Positions 46,216 through 53,358 of a stretch of DNA of 64,000 nucleotides are shown one piece after another. Each line of letters opens with the position of its first letter. Position 1 is the first letter of the stretch. Location: positions 56,438 through 120,437 of the forward strand of contig JAUYAK010000117.1 in the NCBI GenBank assembly GCA_030693515.1, given 5' to 3'. This DNA comes from Opitutaceae bacterium. Its GTDB lineage: Bacteria; Verrucomicrobiota; Verrucomicrobiia; Opitutales; Opitutaceae. Below the pieces are notes generated by a model. It saw only the letters and a list, made by a program, of their open reading frames with translations, did no database searches and was not told where the DNA came from. A program made the position numbers and the translations under genes.

Positions 46216-46947
46216 ATGAACGCTCTCCCCCGCTTTCTGATGTTCGGCGCCTCGCTGGCGATTGCACTCCCGGGCTGGGCGCAGCCTGCCGAACCCGCGG
46301 CCTATCTCGCGCCCGTCGTCGCCGAATTGGTGCGCGAGTGGCCAAAGAACCGCACCGTCACGATCGTCTGCCACGGCCACAGCGTGCCGGCGGGTTATTT
46401 CAAGACACCCGTCGTGGACCCCTTCGGCTCCTACCCGCACCTGCTGCACCGCGCGCTCAAGGAGCGTTTCCCGTTCGCCGTGATCAACGTGATCGTGACG
46501 GCCATCGGCGGGGAAAACTCGGTGAAGGGCGCCGCGCGCTTTGAGCGCGACGTGCTACCGTTGCGGCCCGACGTCGTGCTGATCGACTACGCGCTCAACG
46601 ACCGCGGCCCCGGCCTCGCCGCCGCGCGCACCGCGTGGGTTTCGATGATCGAAAAAGCGCAGGCCGCCGGCGCAAAAGTGATCCTCCTCACCCCCACGCC
46701 CGATATGCGCGTGAAACTCGCCGGCCCGGCCGACCCGCTCCGCCAGCACGCCGCGCAAGTCCGCCAGCTCGCGCACGATCATCGCACGGCTCTCGTGGAT
46801 TCGCTCGCGTGCTTCGACGCCGAGGTGCAGCGCGGCGCGCGGCCCGACGATCTGATGTCGCAGGGCAACCACCCCAACGCCCGCGGCCACGCCCTCGTCG
46901 CCACGGCTTTGGCGGAGTGGTTTCCCGCTACGCCCGCCAACCGCTGA
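46216..46947 (+). CDS. Secreted SGNH/GDSL-family hydrolase
   Basis: Lipase/esterase-like hydrolase of 243 residues with a signal peptide (MNALPRFLMFGASLAIALPGWAQ). Block I serine is in VCHGHSVPAGYF, block II Gly in TAIGGENSV, block III Asn in IDYALNDRGPG and the C-terminal catalytic His in NHPNARGHALVATAL. The usual Asp before the His is Asn here. Substrate could be a polysaccharide ester or lipid. It is the first of a pair with the GrpB-like gene, 25 bp apart. Confidence 0.85.
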   Translation: MNALPRFLMFGASLAIALPGWAQPAEPAAYLAPVVAELVREWPKNRTVTIVCHGHSVPAGYFKTPVVDPFGSYPHLLHRALKERFPFAVINVIVTAIGGENSVKGAARFERDVLPLRPDVVLIDYALNDRGPGLAAARTAWVSMIEKAQAAGAKVILLTPTPDMRVKLAGPADPLRQHAAQVRQLAHDHRTALVDSLACFDAEVQRGARPDDLMSQGNHPNARGHALVATALAEWFPATPANR

Positions 46948-46972
46948 GCATTCGCGCCCCACTCCCATTTTC

Positions 46973-47464
46973 ATGCCGAAGATCATCCTTCAAGAAGTCA
47001 GCGCGATGGCGCCGCTGGTGGAGCGGCTGCTGGCCCGATTGCGGCCGCAACTCCGGCACTTGCTGCCCACAGCCGAGATCGAGCACATCGGCGCTACTGC
47101 GATTCCCGGTGCGATCACCAAGGGCGATGTGGACGTGATGGTGCGCGTCACACCTGCGGAATTTCGCGCGGCAGCAGACGTGCTGAGTGCACACTTTGCC
47201 ATCAAGCAGCCGGAGAACTGGACCCCCGACTTCGCCAGCTTCGGGGACGACGACAGCTACGATTTACCCTTGGGCGTTCAACTCGTCGCCAAAAACACCG
47301 ACGCCGACCAGTTTAGTTTTCTCCGCGACCATTTCATCACGAATCCCGCGGCGCTCGCTGACTACAACCGCCTGAAGCAGCGGCACGCCGGCGATGGAGC
47401 CGAGGCCTATTGGAAGGCGAAAAACGCGTTATTCGAAAGCATACTGTCCACGCGGGAGCGCTGA
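46973..47464 (+). CDS. GrpB/UPF0157-family nucleotidyltransferase-like protein
   Basis: A 163-residue cytosolic protein with the GrpB pattern IEHIGATAIPGAITKGDVDVMVRV near residues 39-62, where the GAT-Gly and Asp-x-Asp residues match a nucleotidyltransferase active site, and a C-terminal FLRDHFITNPAALADYNRLKQRH motif. The family's substrate is unknown. It is close downstream of the SGNH hydrolase gene and converges on the esterase. Confidence 0.85.
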   Translation: MPKIILQEVSAMAPLVERLLARLRPQLRHLLPTAEIEHIGATAIPGAITKGDVDVMVRVTPAEFRAAADVLSAHFAIKQPENWTPDFASFGDDDSYDLPLGVQLVAKNTDADQFSFLRDHFITNPAALADYNRLKQRHAGDGAEAYWKAKNALFESILSTRER

Positions 47465-47508
47465 ACAGAAGCCCCCCCAGCCTTTCAGCGACATTTTCGC
47501 CGCCCGTC

Positions 47509-48270
47509 TCAGCGGCGATGCCGCAGCAGCCACGCGTAGAGTTCGGGATTGGCGTAGCTCTCCGTCCACGAGTCGTGCTTGGCCTCGGGATAGATCGTGA
47601 ATTGCACATCGGGCACGCCGGCCTTCTTGAGCGCGTCGACCATCTGCTGCGATTCATCGAGCAGCACGGTCGGATCCTTGGCGCCGTGGAAGACCCAGAC
47701 ACCGAGCGTCGTGAGTTCGTTTTTCCGCAGGCGCGCCATGCGGCGCACCATGCCCGGCTCGCCGCCGCCGCAGATCGGGACGATCGCGGCGAAGCGGCCG
47801 GGATGCTTGATCGCGTAGCTCCACGTGCCGAAGCCGCCCATGCTGAGGCCGGTGAGGTAAATCCGCTTGGCGTCCACGCGATGCTTGGCCGCGATCTCAT
47901 CGAGCAGGGCGCCGATGGCGTCGTCGTCCCACCACGTGTTGGCCGGGCACTGGGGCGAGACGACGATGAAGTTCTCCGCGAGCGCCCGGCCGGCCGGCGA
48001 GAGCGGCGATTCGCGCAGGAGTTTTGCCGGGCCGTGTTTCGCGACGAGCCACGGATCGCTGCCGCGCTCGCCGGAACCGTGGAGGAACACGAGCAGCGGC
48101 CATGCCTTGTCCTTCGACGCCTCGTAGCCCGCGGGCAGCGCGAGGAGATACTGGTAGCCGACTTTCTTGGTGATGGTGCGTTCGAATGACGCGACGGTCT
48201 GCGACTCGGCTCCGTGCGCCACGAACGCGCCAGCGAGCCCGATCAGGGCGAGGGCAAGGAAAGTTTTCAT
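47509..48270 (-). CDS. Secreted alpha/beta-hydrolase (esterase)
   Basis: Exported esterase of 253 residues with a signal peptide (MKTFLALALIGLAGAFVAHGAES). The fold is prolyl-oligopeptidase-like: oxyanion region PLLVFLHGSGERG, nucleophile elbow ITGLSMGGFGTW-like LTGLSMGGFGTW near residue 143, Asp in WVFHGAKDPTV and His in AKHDSWTESY. Family resemblance is to carbohydrate or PHB-type esterases. It is 18 bp downstream of the S9 peptidase gene on the same strand, so they may be cotranscribed. Confidence 0.85.
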   Translation of the reverse strand: MKTFLALALIGLAGAFVAHGAESQTVASFERTITKKVGYQYLLALPAGYEASKDKAWPLLVFLHGSGERGSDPWLVAKHGPAKLLRESPLSPAGRALAENFIVVSPQCPANTWWDDDAIGALLDEIAAKHRVDAKRIYLTGLSMGGFGTWSYAIKHPGRFAAIVPICGGGEPGMVRRMARLRKNELTTLGVWVFHGAKDPTVLLDESQQMVDALKKAGVPDVQFTIYPEAKHDSWTESYANPELYAWLLRHRR

Positions 48271-48288
48271 GAAGATAATAAAGGAAGC

Positions 48289-50346
48289 TTAGTTTTTGGC
48301 CGGCGCGTTCAGGCCGTAGTCGATGACGTGGGACGGCGGCGTGCCGCCGGGGCCGGTGAGGTAATGCTCCATCCATTGCATGAGGCGGAGGTTGTAGTCG
48401 AGCCGCGCGCCGGCCTTGCGATTACCGTGTTCCTCGCCGGGGTAGAGCACGAGGCGCACGGGCGCCTGCCCGCGGATCTTAAGGTGGCGGTGCAGCTCGC
48501 GCGACTGGCCGACGTTTACCCGCGGGTCGTCTTTGCCGTGCAGAATAAGCAGCGGCGTGCGGGCGTTGGCCGTGTGGTAGATCGGGCTGCGCTCGAGGAG
48601 AAACTTCCAGTCCTCCCACGGGCGCTTGCGGGCGTGGACGTAGAATTCCTCGTCGGCGATGTCGGTCGTGCCGACCTTCGAAACCTTGTCGCTGATGCCG
48701 ACAAACATCACGCCCGCCGCAAAGCGCTCCGAGAAGCGCGTGCTGCACCACGCGGTCGCGTAGCCGCCGTAGGACCCGCCGGTCACGCCGATTTTTTTTG
48801 CGTCCACGAGCCCGGTGCCGATCAGGTGATCGACGGCGTCGATGAGGTCGTCGAACTCCTTCCCCGCCGCGTCACCCTGGCCGAGCTTGGAAAACGCCAC
48901 GCCGCGGCCCGTGCTGCCGCGGTAGTTGGGATAAAAGACCGCGAAGCCGCGCGCCGCGCCGAGCTGGCCGGGGTTGGAGTAACTCGTCACCCAGCCGTGG
49001 GCGACGTGCGCTTCCGGCCCGCCGTGGACCGCGAGGATGAGCGGATGGCGCGAGCCGGGCTTCTCGTCGAGCGGGCGCACGAGCACGCCGGTGAGCGCGA
49101 GCCCATCGCGGGCCTTGTGCCGCACGATTTCCTGGCGCGCGAGGCGCAGGCCGCCGAGCCACGGGTTGCTGTCGGTGCGGCGCTGCGCGACGCTGCCCGT
49201 CGTCCACGTGAAGAGTTCCGCCGGGTGCTGCGGCGTCGAGGCGACGAAGGCCAAGGTGCGCGTCGCACGCGCGAGCGAGATCGTGGTGATGGCCGCGGTG
49301 CCTTTGGGCAGGAGCAGCTCGGGCGACGCGCCCTTGGCGTCGGCGCGCACGCGGGCGAGCGTGCTTTCCACGCCATCCTCGGCGACAAACGCGATCGTGT
49401 CGGCATCGAGCCACGCGAGATCGCTGGCGTCGCCTTCCCAATTGGGCGCGAGCACCGGGCCAAAGGCGCCGCTCGCCGCGTCGGCCACCATGAGCCGGCC
49501 GGCGTGCGGATCGTGGATGTCTTCTCCGGACACGAAGGCGATGCGCTGGCCGTCGGGGCTCCACTCGTAGGCGCCGAGCTTGCCGGGATTCTCGATGCGC
49601 GCACGCACGGTGCCGTCGGCGGCGTCGATCACGCGGAGGCGCTGGCGCATCAGGCTGTCGTCCACCGAGGGCGTGGGCGTCGCGACGACGAGCAGGCGAT
49701 CGGCGGCCGGCGACCAGCGCACCGCGCGGGCATGGCCCTCGATCTTGAGCGCGGCGGGTTTGTCCGCGGAAAACAATTTCGCCGTCCACACCCGCGCCGC
49801 GGTCCAGTCCTCCTCGTAAACTTCCTGCCGGAACCCTTGGTCGCGGGATTTTTTCAGCGCCGGTTCCTCGGCCTCGCGCGCCACGAACGCGACGCGCTGC
49901 CCGTCGGGCGCGAGGCTGTAATCCGCGATATCGGCCACGTGAGTGAGCGCGCGCTGCGCCTCGCCGCCCGCGAGCGGGATATGGTAGAGCGAGCGGAACT
50001 TGTCGTCGCCGCGCTTGGCGAGAAACGCGATCTGCCGGCCATCGGGCGTCCAGCGCACGGCGCTCACGTTGACCTTGCCAGCGACAAACGCCCGTGGCTT
50101 CGCGCCCGCCTCCGCACCGACGATCCACAGCTCGGCCCAGGCCTCGCCGTCGTCATCCACGCCGGGTTTGCGCGGCACGGAGAGCGTATAGGCCGTGTGC
50201 TGGCCGTCGGGCGAAATCGCCGCGGCGGTGACACTGCGCAGCTCGGCAATGCGCTGCGGCGTGAAGACCGCATCGGCCGCACGGACGTGAATGACGAAAC
50301 TGGCCAACGCCGCAGCCAGGAGGGGAACGAAGCGCGAGGGGTGCAT
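48289..50346 (-). CDS. S9-family peptidase (acylaminoacyl/oligopeptidase)
   Basis: Secreted serine peptidase of 685 residues with a signal peptide (MHPSRFVPLLAAALASFVIHVRA). A seven-bladed propeller N-terminal domain (repeats such as WTPDGRQIAFLAKRGDDK, LAPDGQRVAFVARE, WSPDGQRIAFVSGE) precedes the alpha/beta-hydrolase. Catalytic residues are visible in GVTGGSYGGYATAW (Ser), HGKDDPRVNV (Asp) and YPGEEHGN (His). The ATG at 50346 begins the signal peptide and decides the start. It is divergent from, and shares four bases of start sequence with, the zeta-like kinase gene. Confidence 0.92.
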   Translation of the reverse strand: MHPSRFVPLLAAALASFVIHVRAADAVFTPQRIAELRSVTAAAISPDGQHTAYTLSVPRKPGVDDDGEAWAELWIVGAEAGAKPRAFVAGKVNVSAVRWTPDGRQIAFLAKRGDDKFRSLYHIPLAGGEAQRALTHVADIADYSLAPDGQRVAFVAREAEEPALKKSRDQGFRQEVYEEDWTAARVWTAKLFSADKPAALKIEGHARAVRWSPAADRLLVVATPTPSVDDSLMRQRLRVIDAADGTVRARIENPGKLGAYEWSPDGQRIAFVSGEDIHDPHAGRLMVADAASGAFGPVLAPNWEGDASDLAWLDADTIAFVAEDGVESTLARVRADAKGASPELLLPKGTAAITTISLARATRTLAFVASTPQHPAELFTWTTGSVAQRRTDSNPWLGGLRLARQEIVRHKARDGLALTGVLVRPLDEKPGSRHPLILAVHGGPEAHVAHGWVTSYSNPGQLGAARGFAVFYPNYRGSTGRGVAFSKLGQGDAAGKEFDDLIDAVDHLIGTGLVDAKKIGVTGGSYGGYATAWCSTRFSERFAAGVMFVGISDKVSKVGTTDIADEEFYVHARKRPWEDWKFLLERSPIYHTANARTPLLILHGKDDPRVNVGQSRELHRHLKIRGQAPVRLVLYPGEEHGNRKAGARLDYNLRLMQWMEHYLTGPGGTPPSHVIDYGLNAPAKN

Positions 50347-51211
50347 GCCGGGAGCAAAGGGAAAGACTGGACGCGGCCAAGGAAACAAGCGGCTTGGCGA
50401 CGGCGAAAGCGGCTTGCCGCCTCCCGGAATTTTCGGCGAGGTCGCGCGCGTGGCGTCGTATCCCGGAAAACTCGGCATTCCCGCGACTCCCGGCCTCTCC
50501 CCGGACGAGGCCGAGGTCGAGCGCCGGTTCGCAGCCAAGGTGGAGGCCGAACTCGAAGATTTGATCGCCGAGTATGAGGCGCAGCACGGCCCCATCATCG
50601 ATCCGGATCGGGCGCGAGAATTTTGCGCGGACTACGCGGCCTCGATCGAGGCACGGGGAAAATACTCGCAGGCCACCTACGCGCCCGCGAAGGCGCTCAC
50701 GGATGCGATCTTCCACCGCCGCATCGCCCAAGGACCTCCGGGGCTGGTGCGATTTCTTTCCGGCGGAGCAGGCTCGGGCAAATCCACGGTGCTCGCCGCT
50801 CTCGGTGACAAGCTACCGGAAGCGATTATAGTCGTGGACGGCACGCTCTCGCGGCTCGCACCAGCCCGCGAGAAGATCGACTTCTGTCTCGCGCAGGGCT
50901 GCGAAGTGGAGGTGCTGCATTTGCACCGGCCGTTCGAGGAGGCGGTGCGGGCCATCCTCGCCCGGGCGTCCAGCGCCGGCCGCCGCGTCGAACCGGAAGC
51001 CGCGGCGGCCACGCATCACGGCGCCCAAACGGTGCTGCTCGCGTTGGCCGATCTCTATGGCGCGAGCATCGAGATTCGCGCGGTGTTTTTCTCGCAAGAC
51101 TCGGGCGCTGAAATCATCGACCTCGAAAGCCTGCGCTCGCGTTACGCCCACCCACCGCTTGACCAAATGACCGCCACGGCCAAGGGTATCTTTGAAAATG
51201 CAGGCGGTTAA
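50345..51211 (+). CDS. Zeta-toxin-like P-loop kinase
   Basis: A 288-residue protein with a Walker A loop RFLSGGAGSGKSTVLAAL near residues 130-147 and the conserved Asp in IIVVDGTLSRL that in zeta toxins phosphorylates UDP-N-acetylglucosamine; a later YGASIEIRAVFFSQDS stretch resembles the nucleoside-recognition part. The N-terminal 60 residues are Gly/Lys/Pro-rich. The ATG at 50345 follows a GAGGG site and lies inside the divergent S9 start; a GTG at about 50450 is an alternative. A small gene overlaps its end. Toxin activity is inferred, not shown. Confidence 0.78.
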   Translation: MPGAKGKTGRGQGNKRLGDGESGLPPPGIFGEVARVASYPGKLGIPATPGLSPDEAEVERRFAAKVEAELEDLIAEYEAQHGPIIDPDRAREFCADYAASIEARGKYSQATYAPAKALTDAIFHRRIAQGPPGLVRFLSGGAGSGKSTVLAALGDKLPEAIIVVDGTLSRLAPAREKIDFCLAQGCEVEVLHLHRPFEEAVRAILARASSAGRRVEPEAAAATHHGAQTVLLALADLYGASIEIRAVFFSQDSGAEIIDLESLRSRYAHPPLDQMTATAKGIFENAGG

Positions 51212-51359
51212 AACCAAGTCTCTGGCCATCGCGCCGACGAAGCACCCGGTGAAATCTGCGAAAAAAACGGCGCAGCGCCGGGCGGACGATTTTGCCGCTG
51301 CTGCGGTCAAAGCGCTTAACCGCATTCGCGAAACCGGCGAGCGGCCCAAGGTCTGGTAA
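51198..51359 (+). CDS. Small protein overlapping the zeta-like kinase
   Basis: A 53-residue basic protein beginning MQAVKTKSLAIAPTKH and ending VKALNRIRETGERPKVW. Its start overlaps the kinase's last 14 bases, a translational-coupling arrangement. The N-terminal third is Lys-rich and the C-terminal part is amphipathic helical. It has no recognised family. Its position suggests a partner or antitoxin-like role, which is only a guess. No other gene was found in the 180 bases between the kinase and upp. Confidence 0.6.
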   Translation: MQAVKTKSLAIAPTKHPVKSAKKTAQRRADDFAAAAVKALNRIRETGERPKVW

Positions 51360-51390
51360 GGGCAGCGAACCGCGGCAAACGCCGCCCCGC

Positions 51391-52011
51391 TCAGGTCCCG
51401 TAGAGCCGGTCGCCAAAATCGCCGAGACCGGGCAGAATGTATTTCCGCGCGTTGAGGCCACGGTCGAGCGCAGCCGTGTGGATAATGGTGCCGGGGTGGT
51501 GCTTTTCCACTTCGGCCACGCCCTCGGGCGAGCTGACGATGCACACGAGGCGCACATCCTTCGGGCCTTTTTCCTTCACGATGTTCAGTGCCTGCACCGC
51601 CGAGCCGCCAGTCGCGAGCATCGGATCGACTACGAAGGCGTGCCGGCCGGCGAGCGGTGGGAGCTTGCAATAGTAGCTGCGGGCTTTGGCCGTCTCGTGG
51701 TCGCGCTCAAGGCCGATGTAGCCCACGGCCACATCGGGAAAAATATCCGTGAACGGCTGCACCATGCCGAGCCCGGCGCGCAAAATCGGCACGACCACGA
51801 GCGGCTGGTGCGCGAGCACGCGAGCGGTGAGTGGTTCAAGCGGGGTCTCGATGGCCTTGGCCTCCGTCTCGACTTCGCGCGTCGCTTCGATCGCGAGGAG
51901 CAGGCTGAGCTGGTAGGAGAGCGTGCGGAAGGTCGCGGGCTTCGTGGTCTGATCGCGCAGGTGCGTGAGGATGTGCGCGGCGAGCGGATGGGCGAGGACA
52001 CGGAGGGGCAT
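51391..52011 (-). CDS. upp: Uracil phosphoribosyltransferase
   Basis: Pyrimidine salvage enzyme of 206 residues converting uracil and PRPP to UMP. The family motifs are clear: VLAHPLAAHILTHLRD at the start, LVVVPILRAGLGMVQPF, the PRPP loop VVDPMLATGGSAVQAL near residue 130, and the uracil-binding end KYILPGLGDFGDRLYGT. Oriented with the upstream Tat-type hydrolase and penicillin acylase genes. Confidence 0.95.
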   Translation of the reverse strand: MPLRVLAHPLAAHILTHLRDQTTKPATFRTLSYQLSLLLAIEATREVETEAKAIETPLEPLTARVLAHQPLVVVPILRAGLGMVQPFTDIFPDVAVGYIGLERDHETAKARSYYCKLPPLAGRHAFVVDPMLATGGSAVQALNIVKEKGPKDVRLVCIVSSPEGVAEVEKHHPGTIIHTAALDRGLNARKYILPGLGDFGDRLYGT

Positions 52012-52021
52012 GGGGAGGGGA

Positions 52022-52049
52022 TTTTCGATTTGCGATTTTAGATTTACGA
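52022..52049. repeat. Degenerate AT-rich heptamer repeat
   Basis: Four 7-base units TTTTCGA, TTTGCGA, TTTTAGA and TTTACGA run in tandem in the 57-base gap between upp and the hydrolase. It is strikingly AT-rich for this genome. Confidence 0.6.
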
Positions 52050-52068
52050 TGGCCCAAACCGCCGCGGC

Positions 52069-53358
52069 TCAGAGCCAGCGGTCGAACCAGTCGAAGGTTT
52101 CCTCCTGCAACGCGGGCGGGAACGAGTGCACGACGTCGTGGAAGCTGCCGCGGAATTTTTCCGGGATGCCTGCCTTGGCGTAGATTTGGGTGAGCTTCTC
52201 GACGGAAGCCTGCAGCCCCTCGGGCGGGTAGAGGGTGTCGCGGAGGCATTGTTGCACGAGGAGCGCGCCCGGAGCATGCAGCGCGGCGGCGTCGGGCAGA
52301 TCGAGCGACGAGTAGAGGCCCGGCGTAAACGCCATCCAAGTGTGGCGGATATGCCGGGGGAGCTGGTGGGCAAACGCCGTCATCCAGCCGGTGATCGACG
52401 CGGCCTTGATGCGCGCATCGGCGGCGATGAGGTGCGCGGTGCGCAGGCCGCCGCCGGACAGGCCCGCGGCGCCGATGCGCGCGGGGTCCACATCGGGGCG
52501 GCTCGCGAGGTAGTCGACCGTGCGCATGTCGTCCCACGCCAGCAGGCCGGGCCAGGTGGCGCCGGCGGCGATGAGCGTCTTGGAAGTGAGGTGCTCGTAG
52601 AAACTGCAGATCGCATTGACGGCGGTGAGCCACTCGGGCGAACCGGGGGCGGACGCCAGCAGCGCGCGGTGCCGATCGCGGACCTCGGAAAACACGCGCG
52701 ACGGCTCAAGCGACTCGGCCCGGAGGCGTCGTTCGCCAAAATAGAAAGCGTCCGCGACAATCACGATGTAGCCGCGTTTCACGAGGTGCTCGGCCCAGGG
52801 GCGGCCGTCGCGCGCGCGGAACTCGGTGAGCACCGCCGGCTCGCCGGGCGACGACAGGACTTTTTCATGGCCCCACACGTAGCGGCCGCTGTGGCAGTGC
52901 ATCGCGACGACGGCCGGGAGGCGGCCCCGGCGGCCGGCGGGGATGAGGACGCGCGCCGGGATGTCGTAGGCGTCCGTCGCGCGGATCCTAATCACCTCGA
53001 TCGAGAACCCTTCGCGCTCTTCGCGACGGATGAGCTCGGCGCCGAGCGGGACGGGCTTGGGATCGTAGCTGTGGCAGCGGCGGAGGACGGGGCGCACCGC
53101 GGCCTTCCACGCGTCGAGCTCGGTCCACTGCGGTTCGAGAAACGAGAGGCGCGGGCCGTGCTCCCGCGCGATCCACGCCATGAGGTCGTGGAGGTTCACG
53201 AGGTCGGGCGTGAGTGGGTTGGGCGGTCTCACTGGCGCGGCGGGCGCGGGCTCGGCGGCCCTGGCGCTGGCGGTGAGCAGCGCGTCGAGCGGAAGCGCGA
53301 GGGCGCCGAGCAGGCCAATCGCCTCGCGCCGCGTGACGGGGGCGGGGGAATCTTTCAC
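52069..53358 (-). CDS. Tat-exported alpha/beta-hydrolase, probable acetylesterase
   Basis: A 429-residue hydrolase with a twin-arginine signal (VTRREAIGLLGALALPLD). It has the oxyanion and nucleophile motifs VVAMHCHSGRY and IGAAGLSGGGLRTAHLI (GLSGGG), with Asp in LRDTLYPPEGL and His in SFHDVVHSFP. It resembles acetyl-xylan-esterase-like or related secreted hydrolases with an N-terminal helical region. The start is taken as the GTG at 53358, which overlaps the acylase stop as GTGA; a longer ATG form reaches 53424 inside the acylase. It is the second gene of a unit with the acylase. Confidence 0.8.
   Translation of the reverse strand: MKDSPAPVTRREAIGLLGALALPLDALLTASARAAEPAPAAPVRPPNPLTPDLVNLHDLMAWIAREHGPRLSFLEPQWTELDAWKAAVRPVLRRCHSYDPKPVPLGAELIRREEREGFSIEVIRIRATDAYDIPARVLIPAGRRGRLPAVVAMHCHSGRYVWGHEKVLSSPGEPAVLTEFRARDGRPWAEHLVKRGYIVIVADAFYFGERRLRAESLEPSRVFSEVRDRHRALLASAPGSPEWLTAVNAICSFYEHLTSKTLIAAGATWPGLLAWDDMRTVDYLASRPDVDPARIGAAGLSGGGLRTAHLIAADARIKAASITGWMTAFAHQLPRHIRHTWMAFTPGLYSSLDLPDAAALHAPGALLVQQCLRDTLYPPEGLQASVEKLTQIYAKAGIPEKFRGSFHDVVHSFPPALQEETFDWFDRWL

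Noticed and set aside
48214..50577. A long plus-strand frame antisense to the S9 peptidase.
   Set aside because: The peptidase propeller and triad are on the minus strand; the antisense frame has no signal or domain.
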